A stretch of 64,000 bases of DNA from Halobaculum sp. MBLA0143 (lineage in GTDB: Archaea; Halobacteriota; Halobacteria; Halobacteriales; Haloferacaceae). The notes under the pieces were generated by a model. It worked only from the letters and a program-made list of their open reading frames with translations, was not told where the DNA came from and made no database searches. This document shows positions 53,798 to 60,819 of the stretch, in pieces. Location: contig NZ_JBGKAC010000001.1 of assembly GCF_041361465.1 (NCBI RefSeq), positions 1,054,001 through 1,118,000 of the forward strand. Reading direction: 5' to 3'. Positions within the stretch are counted from its first letter, which is position 1, and the number at the start of each line of letters is the position of its first letter. Position numbers and translations under genes: made by a program.

Positions 53798-54694
53798 TCA
53801 CTCCCGAGTGACGGCGAGCAGTTCCTCGTGTGCTCGCCCGTTCGAGGCGACGAGCCCGGTCGCGCCCGGCGTCCAGCGGTCGCCGCCGGCGTCGGTGACG
53901 CGCCCGCCGGCGAGCCGGACGAGGTGGACGCCCGCGACCGTGTCCCAGTCGTTCAGTTCGACGGTGGAGACGGCAGCGTGGAGCTGTCCCGACGCGACGC
54001 CCGCGAGCACGAGCTGTGCACACCCCAGCCGCCGGAGGTCGCCGAACCGTGTGAGCAACGGCTCCGCGACGGCCGCGAACGCGGCGCGATCGCTCGCGCT
54101 CGGGCCGAACAACGGGTTGACGAGGAACTGTCCCGGGTCAGACTCCGCCGTGACGGACAGTCTCGTTCGGTCGGTGTCGCCCGCGGCGTCGCTGGTGTCG
54201 CCCGCGGCGTCGCTGGTGTCGCTGACGGCGCTGTGAGCGCCGCCGGGAGCGTCGCCGTCGTCACCTTCGACGGCAGTGACACCGGCGGGCTCGCGCCAGG
54301 CGGTCGTCTCGTCGGCGACGTAGGCGTCGTTCAGCGCGGGGGCGACGGTGGCGGCAGCGACCGGCTCCCCGTCGACGACGCGCGCGACGCTCGTCGCCCA
54401 GACGGGGTGGCCGCCGACGAAGTTGACCGTGCCGTCGATGGGGTCGACGACCCACGCCGGGCTGGACGCCGGAACCCGGTCGGGCGCCGAGCCCTCCTCG
54501 CCGACCACCGGCTCTGCGGGGTAGTCGGCGGCGAGTCGGTCGGTCACGACACGCTGGGCGGCACGGTCGGCAGCGGTGACGCTGTCGACGCCGTCGCCTT
54601 TGCGCTCGGCGTCCAGGTCGGCACGGAACCCAGCCGAGGCTCGGGCGGCGCCGGCCCGGGCGGCGGCCAGACAGTCGCGGGTGTGGTCGTCCAT
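53798..54694 (-). CDS. Inositol monophosphatase / FBPase-family phosphatase
   Basis: A 298-residue Mg2+-dependent sugar phosphatase. Metal-site motifs are VVGEEGS, WVVDPIDGTVNFVGGHPVWA and DWDTVAGVHLVRLAGG. A short insert with a SDAAGDT duplication (about residues 155-175) is seen between the two lobes. ATG 54694 gives DDHTRDCLAAARAGA; the frame continues upstream without similarity. Substrate may be inositol phosphate or fructose-1,6-bisphosphate. Confidence 0.88.
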   Translation of the reverse strand: MDDHTRDCLAAARAGAARASAGFRADLDAERKGDGVDSVTAADRAAQRVVTDRLAADYPAEPVVGEEGSAPDRVPASSPAWVVDPIDGTVNFVGGHPVWATSVARVVDGEPVAAATVAPALNDAYVADETTAWREPAGVTAVEGDDGDAPGGAHSAVSDTSDAAGDTSDAAGDTDRTRLSVTAESDPGQFLVNPLFGPSASDRAAFAAVAEPLLTRFGDLRRLGCAQLVLAGVASGQLHAAVSTVELNDWDTVAGVHLVRLAGGRVTDAGGDRWTPGATGLVASNGRAHEELLAVTRE

Positions 54695-54782
54695 CGGGTC
54701 GTCCGTGTGTCGGCTGTGGGGTAGCTCCGTCGGTCCCGGCGTGTCGGGGGAGTTTTGTTCACGGGGCATCTACCGAAGACCC

Positions 54783-55451
54783 GTGACACGAGACGCTCCA
54801 TCTACGACACGGCGTGACTGGCTCGCTGCGGTCGCGGCCGGTGGCACGCTGGCGACGGCCGGCTGTCTCGGCGGTGGCGGCGGCAGTGCCGGCGGTAGTA
54901 CCTCGTACGGCTGTGGAGACGGCGGCGAGACGGTGTCCGAGGCCGGACAGCCGGCGCTGGGGCCGACGGACGCCGCCGTGACGGTCCAGGTGTGGGAGGA
55001 CTTCTCCTGTCCCCACTGTGCCACTTGGAGCACGGAGCACTTCCCGCAGCTGCGCGAGGAGTACCTGGGCGACGGCCAGGTACGGTACGAACACCACGAT
55101 TTCCCGATTCCGGTGCGCGACTGGGCGTGGGGGACGGCGAGTGCCAGCCGCGCGGTGTACGAGGCGACCGACGGGGCGACCTTCTTCGACTTCGTGAAGC
55201 GAGTGTACGAGCAACAGAGCGACTACAGTCTCCAGGTGGTCGGCGACGCCGCAGACGCCGCCGGCGTGGATCCGTGTACGGCAGTCGAGGCCGCCCGCGG
55301 GGACACCTACCGGCCAGTGATCGAGGCCGACAAACAGACCGGGCTCGACACCGGAGTGGAGGGGACGCCGGCCGTGTTCGTGAACGGGCAGGCCGTCTCC
55401 GGCGAACGGACGTTCGAGAACGTGGCGCCGGTGATCGACGACGCGCTGTAG
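54783..55451 (+). CDS. DsbA-like thioredoxin-domain lipoprotein
   Basis: A 222-residue exported protein. The Tat signal TTRRDWLAAVAAGGTLATAGC ends in a lipobox, then a Gly/Ser linker. The DsbA-type domain carries FSCPHCATWSTEH with the redox CPHC pair and the cis-Pro in VEGTPAVFVNGQ. It likely forms or isomerises disulfides outside the cell, perhaps on proteins such as the Cys-rich peptide 2.4 kb downstream (inference). GTG 54783. Confidence 0.9.
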   Translation: MTRDAPSTTRRDWLAAVAAGGTLATAGCLGGGGGSAGGSTSYGCGDGGETVSEAGQPALGPTDAAVTVQVWEDFSCPHCATWSTEHFPQLREEYLGDGQVRYEHHDFPIPVRDWAWGTASASRAVYEATDGATFFDFVKRVYEQQSDYSLQVVGDAADAAGVDPCTAVEAARGDTYRPVIEADKQTGLDTGVEGTPAVFVNGQAVSGERTFENVAPVIDDAL

Positions 55452-55543
55452 TCGACGCCGGTGGTCGACGGCCCGACACGGCCGTGTCGACCCCCGAACG
55501 CGCGAGGTTTTTGTCTGCGGAGTCGTGATTCCGGGGTGAGGGT

Positions 55544-56131
55544 ATGACCGACGATCAGTCGGAGACGACCGAGGGGGAAGGGGGGCACGACGACGGCGAC
55601 ACAGAGCCCGACGGCGGGCCGCGCGAGGGGCTCCGAGACGCCGCAGAGCGGTTCGGCGAGACGGCTACGTCGGCCGCCGACGGCTTCGACGAACGGCTCG
55701 TCGACCTCCTGGCGTGGGTGTTGGACACGGAGACACGGGCGCGGATCTACGCGTTCCTGCGACAGTCGCCGGGGTCGACCAGCGACGAGGTGGCAGACGG
55801 GACGGATCTGTACCCCAGCACCGTCCGAGAGGCGTTGGCGGAGCTACACGACGACGGGTTCGTCACTCGGGGGAAACGGGCGTCGACGGGCGCGGGCAAC
55901 AACCCGTACGAGTACGAGGCGATCCCCCCGGCGGAACTCGTCGACAGCGTCGTCGACGAGGTGCAGTCGGGGCTGAACACGGTGTTCAACCTGGACGAGC
56001 GGCTGTCGCGCGGCGACACGAACGGGGTGTCGGAGCCGGTGCGGATCACGGTCGAGACGGACCGCGACGGGGGCGTCGACCGCGTCGGGACGGACCCGCC
56101 GGAGGGAGACGACGACGAGGGCCGAACGTGA
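55544..56131 (+). CDS. Winged-helix transcriptional regulator
   Basis: A 195-residue protein: an acidic disordered N-terminus (1-50), a winged-helix domain at about 58-125 (TETRARIYAFLRQSPGSTSD, YPSTVREALAELHDDGFVTR), then a helical and an acidic tail. It belongs to the broad ArsR/TrmB-like group of haloarchaeal regulators. Target unknown. It precedes coaD on the same strand. Confidence 0.85.
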   Translation: MTDDQSETTEGEGGHDDGDTEPDGGPREGLRDAAERFGETATSAADGFDERLVDLLAWVLDTETRARIYAFLRQSPGSTSDEVADGTDLYPSTVREALAELHDDGFVTRGKRASTGAGNNPYEYEAIPPAELVDSVVDEVQSGLNTVFNLDERLSRGDTNGVSEPVRITVETDRDGGVDRVGTDPPEGDDDEGRT

Positions 56132-56172
56132 CGGAACGCCCGTTTTAAGTTCGACCGTCACATCCCGCGAGT

Positions 56173-56664
56173 ATGGACGTGGCGCTGGGTGGGACGTTCG
56201 ATCCGATCCACGACGGTCACCGTGCGTTGTTCGCTCGGGCGTTCGAGCTCGGGGACGTGACTGTCGGGCTCACCGCCGACGAGTTGGCGCCGGAGACGCG
56301 TCACACGGAACGGTACGTCGAGCCGTTCGCGGAGCGGCGCCGCGCGTTGGACGCGGAGCTGTCGTCGTTCGCGGCCGACCACGACCGGGAGTACACGGTC
56401 CGAGAGCTGACGGAGCCGACGGGAATCGCGGTCGAGCCGCAGTTCGACGTGCTCGTGGTGTCGCCGGAGACGGCAGACGGCGGCGAACGGATCAACGAGA
56501 TCCGGGAGTCACGCGGGCTGGACCCGCTCCGAATCGAGGTGGTGGATCACGTTCCTGCCGAAGACGGCGACCGGATCTCTTCGACTCGGGTCGTCCGCGG
56601 CGAGATCGACGAACACGGCAACCTCACGCCCGACCGCGAGGGTCGGTCGGCGACACGAGAGTAA
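56173..56664 (+). CDS. coaD: Phosphopantetheine adenylyltransferase
   Basis: A 163-residue nucleotidyltransferase of coenzyme A synthesis, archaeal type. The HxGH site is in GGTFDPIHDGHRALF, and the C-terminal phosphate loop is ISSTRVVRGEI. A TATA-like CGTTTTAAG lies about 30 bases upstream. It stops one base short of the convergent TFB-like gene. Confidence 0.93.
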   Translation: MDVALGGTFDPIHDGHRALFARAFELGDVTVGLTADELAPETRHTERYVEPFAERRRALDAELSSFAADHDREYTVRELTEPTGIAVEPQFDVLVVSPETADGGERINEIRESRGLDPLRIEVVDHVPAEDGDRISSTRVVRGEIDEHGNLTPDREGRSATRE

Positions 56665-56665
56665 C

Positions 56666-56974
56666 TCACCACTCCGGCGGCTCGAACCCGGCGTCGTCGA
56701 GCAGTTCCTTCCAGTGTTGTTGGACGGACAGCCGTGTCACCCCCATCGCGTCGGCGACGGCGGTCTGGGGTCGCTGAGCGCCGGCGACGAGCGCGCCGGC
56801 GTACAACGCGGCCGCGGCGACGGCGGGCTTCGACCGCTCGGCGTCGGGGACGTTCGTGAGGAACAGCTCCGTCGCGTTCGACCGCGCCGTCGCCGGCAGG
56901 TCCAACGACTCTGCCGCCTGGCGCAGTCTGGCGAGGTGTTCCTCCTCGTCCACCTCGTCTCTGGCTCGGTACAC
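56666..56974 (-). CDS. TFIIB-like cyclin-fold protein
   Basis: A 102-residue protein equal to one cyclin repeat of transcription factor B: LDLPATARSNATELFLTNVP and SKPAVAAAALYAGALVAG, ending with a helix-turn-helix-like AVADAMGVTRLSVQQHWKEL. It lacks the zinc ribbon and the first cyclin repeat, so it is not a full TFB; such mini-TFB-like proteins occur in haloarchaea. GTG 56974 is the best start. Confidence 0.75.
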   Translation of the reverse strand: MYRARDEVDEEEHLARLRQAAESLDLPATARSNATELFLTNVPDAERSKPAVAAAALYAGALVAGAQRPQTAVADAMGVTRLSVQQHWKELLDDAGFEPPEW

Positions 56975-57099
56975 AGCTACACGTACGGGCGAACTCGGGA
57001 AGAACTGTCGGCTGCCGAGGCAGAAACGGTGCGGACCTACAGAAGAAGAAATAAGTGTGGCGAAGGTGCACACACGGGCTACGGGGAGCACGACAGTAG

Positions 57100-57252
57100 A
57101 TGGCACACGGCGCAGACGGCACGACACGAGACTGGCGACAGACAGCACTGGTAGTGTTAGTGGCGCTCGGCTTCACCGTCTCCTTCGGCGGTGCGGGACT
57201 GGCGTTCGCGAGCGGCGGCGCGGGGGTCTGGCTGCCGTTACTGGGCGCCTGA
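57100..57252 (+). CDS. Small one-helix membrane protein, 50 aa
   Basis: ATG 57100 opens a 50-codon frame: a polar start (MAHGADGTTRDWRQ), then a hydrophobic helix (TALVVLVALGFTVSFGGAGL) and a Gly-rich tail. An AT-rich, TATA-like AAATAAGT lies about 50 bases upstream. Too short for firm judgement; function unknown. Confidence 0.45.
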   Translation: MAHGADGTTRDWRQTALVVLVALGFTVSFGGAGLAFASGGAGVWLPLLGA

Positions 57253-57566
57253 CGACGCCCGTCTGGTTCTCGGAGTCGGTGAGCCCCGAACCCGGAGTCC
57301 CCTCGTCCGACGTGCGCGGTGTGACGGCAGTCGGTCCAGTCGGAGACGACCTGCCACGTCGTCCACTCTGTCGCGCACCCGCGTGGGGGCGTGGCCGCTT
57401 CGAGGCGACCTGCCGGGAGACGTTCGCCGCCGCCGACGCGGACGAACGCCTCACGCGCCACAGTCTGGCCACCGAGACACAGACGACGTCGACGACTCTC
57501 TGAGGGGCCCGACCAGGTGACGCCCCACCGTCACACACTGCCCGATTCGTTTCGATGTTTCCAACT

Positions 57567-57591
57567 GATCGTGCGCGGACTCACTCGTGAC
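57567..57591 (+). repeat. Upstream copy of module-duplication repeat
   Basis: Twenty-five bases, GATCGTGCGCGGACTCACTC then GTGAC, recur at 59083-59107 with two mismatches, 1516 bases away. Each copy lies upstream of a Cys-rich peptide sequence, so it marks the boundary of a tandem duplication. Confidence 0.75.
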
Positions 57592-57780
57592 GCTCCGTAA
57601 CGGAAACCGCCCGGTACGTCCCGCCGGCGTCTCCGTCCCGTGGCTCGATTATCTTCGCCGGCAGGGCGGTCGACCACGTCTCCGTCGAAGAGAATACTGT
57701 GAGAAAAGGCGAAAGAAAAGCTATCGAGAATTCTTTGTCCTAATCTATAACACGTCTATTCCACACAGAAATAGCCGTAA

Positions 57781-57790
57781 CTAATATATG
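57781..57790 (+). promoter_or_regulatory. TATA box of the Cys-rich peptide gene
   Basis: CTAATATATG lies about 28 bases before ATG 57814, predicting a leaderless transcript. A second TATA-like TCTATAACAC is at 57744-57753. Confidence 0.65.
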
Positions 57791-57813
57791 CTGACGCGTA
57801 TATCTCCGAGTGC

Positions 57814-58359
57814 ATGTCGGAAGACAACAGCAGCGGTCGGAAGCGCAGAGACATCCTGAAGGCACTGCCCGTGGCGACAGTCGGCGTCCCCATGGCCTCC
57901 GGCGTCGGTGCGGCACTGCCGGACACCAGCGAGACGTCCGACGAACGGCTGACGCGGGAAGAGAAGGCCCGACAGGAGGGGTACGACTGGAACGAGGACT
58001 GGATCAACCAGGACATGATCGGCGAGAGCTCGGTCGAGACCACCGAGACGTTCACCAAAGACCAGACGAACTGTCTGGGCATCGACGCGACCATCGCCGG
58101 CATCGACTTCACGCTGGAGGTGTGCTTCTCGCCGTGTGAAGCCGAGCTCACCGTGACGGTGTTCGGTCAGTCGGAGTCGACGACGGTGACCTGCTCGGAG
58201 TACTGCAGGAGCCTCTCGCTCAACGGCGGGGCGGCGTACATCGACATCGAGGTCTGCTTCAACTGGGACCGGAACTGTGTGGACCTCGAGGCCGAGGGCT
58301 GTGTCTGGGAGATCACCAGCTGGAACTGCGACACGACGAACATCTCCGCCTGCGCCTAA
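57814..58359 (+). CDS. Tat-exported cysteine-rich peptide precursor (halocin-like)
   Basis: A 181-residue precursor. The twin-arginine signal RKRRDILKALPVATVGVPMA occupies residues 9-28, then an acidic pro-region to about residue 85. The C-terminal about 95 residues hold all ten Cys (87, 104, 108, 127, 131, 148, 155, 163, 172, 180), enough for five disulfides, in beta-rich sequence (TLEVCFSPCEAELTVTVFGQ, then CSEYC ... GGAAYIDIEVCFNWDRNC). Architecture recalls halocin C8 precursors (Tat signal, pro-part, Cys-rich mature peptide), but the sequence differs. It is followed by a small membrane protein gene, and the pair is duplicated downstream. Confidence 0.8.
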   Translation: MSEDNSSGRKRRDILKALPVATVGVPMASGVGAALPDTSETSDERLTREEKARQEGYDWNEDWINQDMIGESSVETTETFTKDQTNCLGIDATIAGIDFTLEVCFSPCEAELTVTVFGQSESTTVTCSEYCRSLSLNGGAAYIDIEVCFNWDRNCVDLEAEGCVWEITSWNCDTTNISACA

Positions 58360-58445
58360 CCGAGCAGCCTCCTGCTCGGGTCGGCCGGCAGAGTTCAGTC
58401 CGTTCGACCACGGCAGCCCGGGCCGGCCGGTGCGGCCGCCCGACG

Positions 58446-58452
58446 TTTTTTT
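58446..58452 (+). terminator. Poly-T terminator
   Basis: Seven consecutive T followed by CTCTC, after a GC-rich stretch 87 bases below the peptide gene stop, is a plausible archaeal terminator that would separate the peptide and membrane-protein transcripts. Confidence 0.45.
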
Positions 58453-58497
58453 CTCTCGACGAGCAGACCGTTCTTCTGTCTCTGCAACAAGCAAGAA

Positions 58498-58506
58498 TGC
58501 TTATAT
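58498..58506 (+). promoter_or_regulatory. TATA box of the first membrane protein
   Basis: TGCTTATAT is centred about 28 bases before ATG 58531 and selects that start over ATG 58513. Confidence 0.6.
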
Positions 58507-58530
58507 GGATGAATGATAAACAGCTATGGC

Positions 58531-58965
58531 ATGGACCCAAGCGAATCGACACAGCAGAGTGGAGATCAGAGATGGCGGTACGGTGTCGTCGGCGGACTGC
58601 TCGCCGCCCCGTCGGTGGCTCTCAGCTACTGGCAGACGGGGTCGGAGGTGTCGGTCGTCTCGGTCGCGCTCGTCGCCCTCCTCGTCGGGTACGTGGCGAA
58701 ACGTCGCTCGGCGTACGGTGACGGAATCGGGGCTCGCGTCGGTGTGGTCGGTGGACTGCCGATCCTCTGGGCGAGCTACGACTTCGCGGTGTCCAGCGTC
58801 GGGCTGTCGAACCCGTCGTGGTTCACGGGGGCGAGCCTCGTGCTCCTCGGCGGCTTCACGATCGTCGGGTTCGGAATGGCCGGGTTGCTCGGAGAAGTCG
58901 GCGCGAGAGTCGGCGGGTGGCTGGCCGATCGGACCAGTCGGAGCCGTCGTGTCGCTCACAGCTAA
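58531..58965 (+). CDS. Four-helix membrane protein, candidate immunity protein (copy 1)
   Basis: A 144-residue protein with four predicted helices (about 15-34, 39-56, 68-89, 97-123), a Gly-rich pattern and a basic end. It starts MDPSES..., collinear with the paralogue at 59401 (MEPYES...), and shares SYW-x-TGSEVSV, LGYVA/LVGYVA, GAR-x-G, PILW-x-SYD, SNP-x-WFT and LLGE. It has loose similarity to small haloarchaeal DUF5518-type proteins. Its place after a secreted Cys-rich peptide suggests self-protection or peptide export; this is inference. Confidence 0.75.
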   Translation: MDPSESTQQSGDQRWRYGVVGGLLAAPSVALSYWQTGSEVSVVSVALVALLVGYVAKRRSAYGDGIGARVGVVGGLPILWASYDFAVSSVGLSNPSWFTGASLVLLGGFTIVGFGMAGLLGEVGARVGGWLADRTSRSRRVAHS

Positions 58966-59082
58966 CCGAGTAGACGATACGTTCGACGACGTGTCGCCCG
59001 CCGGTGTCCGGCGACTCGGGCCAACGGCCGGCGCTTACGACGCCGTCTCGGAGGAGTCCGACGCGCCGAACTCCTCCCGACC

Positions 59083-59107
59083 GACCGTGCGCGGACTCGC
59101 TCGTGAC
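59083..59107 (+). repeat. Downstream copy of module-duplication repeat
   Basis: Matches 57567-57591 at 23 of 25 positions. Only 38 bases separate it from the Cys-rich coding remnant, against about 600 in copy 1, which maps a deletion of about 560 bases. Confidence 0.75.
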
Positions 59108-59139
59108 CCACAGCACTCGATCGGACACCGAGCCGCTCG

Positions 59140-59370
59140 GTGCCCTGTTCGGAGGCGTGTGAAAGTTGCTCAGTCGACGTCGGTGCGGCTACCCTCGACA
59201 TCCAGCTGTGCCTAAGCCGGGACAAACGATGTCTGGAGTACGAAGCCGAGGGACGTGTGTGGTCTGTTGGTAGCGGGGGCTGTGAAACAGTGGGCGCTGC
59301 TGTCTGTATCCGACTGAGCCTCTATCACGGATTTGCCTCCGCTAGGATGTGGTGGAAAAATGCAAAATAA
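59140..59370 (+). pseudogene. Truncated second copy of the Cys-rich peptide gene
   Basis: The frame aligns with the last 55 residues of the intact precursor: CSEAC / CSEYC, GAATLDIQLC / GAAYIDIEVC, YEAEGRVW / LEAEGCVW and final Cys. Signal peptide, pro-region and promoter are missing, one Cys is replaced by Arg, and the C-terminus reads on into about 20 unrelated residues. It is a decayed duplicate. Confidence 0.75.
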
Positions 59371-59400
59371 CTTGTACAGGGGACTGAGAGTTCACGCACG

Positions 59401-59841
59401 ATGGAACCGTACGAGTCAGAACAGCCGAGGAGAAGCCACGTCGGCAAGTACAGCGTCGTCGGGGGTGTACTCTCTGCCGTGCTCGTAGCGACTAGCTACT
59501 GGGAGACCGGATCTGAGGTGTCTGTCACCCCAATTCTCTTCGTCACGCTCGCACTGGGGTACGTGGCAGAGCACCGATCGAGTTACACACGTGAGGTCGG
59601 TGCCCGCGCCGGGTTGATCGGGGGAACTCCGATCCTCTGGGGGAGTTACGACCTCGCGGTGTCTATCGTCGAGTTCTCGAACCCGACGTGGTTCACACCG
59701 GTGAGTCTCGCCTCTCTCGCTGGGTTCGTGCTTCTTATCTTCGGAGCGACGGCGTTGCTCGGGGAGCTCGGCGGGAGGACCGGGCGCTGGTTGGCCGAAC
59801 ACCGTGGCACCGAGTCGCGTACAGCCCACGGTCACCAGTAG
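59401..59841 (+). CDS. Four-helix membrane protein, candidate immunity protein (copy 2)
   Basis: A 146-residue paralogue of the 58531 protein with the same helix plan and conserved blocks (GSEVSV, GYVAEHRSSY, GGTPILWGSYDLAVS, SNPTWFTPVSL, LLGELGGRTGRWLAE). A TATA-like AAAATAAC at about 59363-59370 sits roughly 30 bases upstream. It remains intact although its partner peptide gene has decayed, which is what an orphan immunity gene would look like. Confidence 0.75.
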   Translation: MEPYESEQPRRSHVGKYSVVGGVLSAVLVATSYWETGSEVSVTPILFVTLALGYVAEHRSSYTREVGARAGLIGGTPILWGSYDLAVSIVEFSNPTWFTPVSLASLAGFVLLIFGATALLGELGGRTGRWLAEHRGTESRTAHGHQ

Positions 59842-60052
59842 CGTACAGCCTCGTCCCAGGGGGGCGTGTGGTTCGAGCCTACGACAGTTCACCGGGTCGT
59901 CACCACCGATCCCGTTCGTCGAACTGTAAGTACTTCTCTCTGACTGCTGTGATTTCCTCGTAACGTTACTTCGCACTGTCACGTAGTACTTTTGTACCTC
60001 TGGCCGTTTCTCCGGCGTGTAGACGGCACACAGTTACCTGTGACCAGCCGGA

Positions 60053-60137
60053 GCGCGGGTAGCCAAGCTAGGCCAACGGCGCAGCGCTTAGGACGCTGTC
60101 TCGTAGGAGTCCGCCGGTTCGAATCCGGTCCCGCGCA
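60053..60137 (+). tRNA. tRNA-Leu (UAG)
   Basis: The cloverleaf is complete: acceptor GCGCGGG (60053-60059) pairs with CCCGCGC (60130-60136), discriminator A60137; D stem GCC/GGC; anticodon stem CAGCG/CGCTG with loop CTTAGGA, anticodon TAG; long variable arm with CTC/GAG stem; T stem and loop GCCGG-TTCGAAT-CCGGT. The long variable arm and anticodon identify leucine (CUA codons). CCA is not encoded. The 3' part is copied four times downstream. Confidence 0.92.
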
Positions 60138-60510
60138 GTGAGGAGCGAAGCGACGAACGAGCAGGAGCCGATTCGAACCAGGGAGCGAACGAAGTGAGCG
60201 ACCGTGGTTCGAATCCGGTCCCGCGCAGTGAACGAACGCAGCGACGAACGAGCAGGAGCCGATTCGAACCTGGGAACGAACGAAGTGAGCGACCGTGGTT
60301 CGAATCCGGTCCCGCGCAGTGAACAAACGCAGCGACAAACGACAGGAACGAATCCGAACCGGGGAACGGACGAAGTGAGCGACCGTGGTTCGAATCCGGT
60401 CCCGCGCAGTGAACGAACGCAGCGACAAACGGACAGGAACGAATCCGAACCAGGGAGCGAACGAAGTGAGCGACCGTGGTTCGAATCCGATCCCACACGA
60501 TCTCCGAGGA
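60113..60510 (+). repeat. 90-base tandem array derived from the tRNA-Leu 3' end
   Basis: After the tRNA, the T-arm and acceptor 3' sequence (GGTTCGAATCCGGTCCCGCG then CA) recurs with CCCGCGCA at 60130, 60220, 60311 and 60401, and in a decayed form (TCCCACACGA) at 60491. The period is 90-91 bases. Each unit also has a conserved AACGAAGTGAGCGACCGTGG block and GATTCGAACC, the exact reverse complement of GGTTCGAATC, so each unit can form an inverted repeat. Large open frames here are repeats in disguise. Confidence 0.9.
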
Positions 60511-60819
60511 GCTACGGGCAGGAGCGGACTCGCACCGACTGTTCTCACTCCCCGGACTGTCTCCACTCGACCGAGCACCCAGCGAGAGGCTCGGCCGGGG
60601 AGTGCGAGACTCGGGGTGAACGGGAGTGAGACGGTCCGTGGGCACCCGTTCGCTCGGTCCTCCGGAACTCGCTCGCGTCCACTCTGCTGTATCCGCCCCG
60701 CCTGGTTCCCGTCGCTCGCGTCCGCGCTCTCGCACCACACGACGACACGCCCGGCGAACACACCCCTGGCGACCCTGCCACCCCCGACGTTTTATACACG
60801 AGAGCGACACAGGGGGCGT
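60511..60819 (+). other. 309-bp gap between the array and the nucleotidyltransferase gene
   Basis: No gene seen. The region has mixed composition without a natural reading frame. The last 35 bases contain the promoter GTTTTATACACG. Confidence 0.5.
60789..60797 (+). promoter_or_regulatory. TATA box of the nucleotidyltransferase gene
   Basis: GTTTTATAC lies about 28 bases upstream of GTG 60820, placing the transcription start on the start codon. Confidence 0.65.

Larger units (their letters stand above)
57253..57813 (+). other. 561-bp gap with a weak 74-codon frame and the peptide-gene promoter
   Basis: A plus-strand frame from GTG 57279 to 57503 (MSPEPGVPSSDVRG ... FEATCRETFAAADADERLTR) reads like natural protein but has no family or promoter support. 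At 57567-57591 is the upstream copy of a 25-base direct repeat (see 59083). The AT-rich 57700-57800 holds two TATA-like boxes. Confidence 0.35.

Noticed and set aside
60130-60500. A CRISPR array made of the 90-base units
   Set aside because: The whole unit repeats, with no short repeat/unique spacer alternation, and each unit matches the tRNA 3' end. No cas genes are nearby.
59979-60761. Several long minus-strand frames (up to 260 codons) over the tRNA-tail array
   Set aside because: Their sequence simply repeats every 30 residues with the 90-base array, is rich in Arg and Ser, and reads through the tRNA. They are repeat artefacts.
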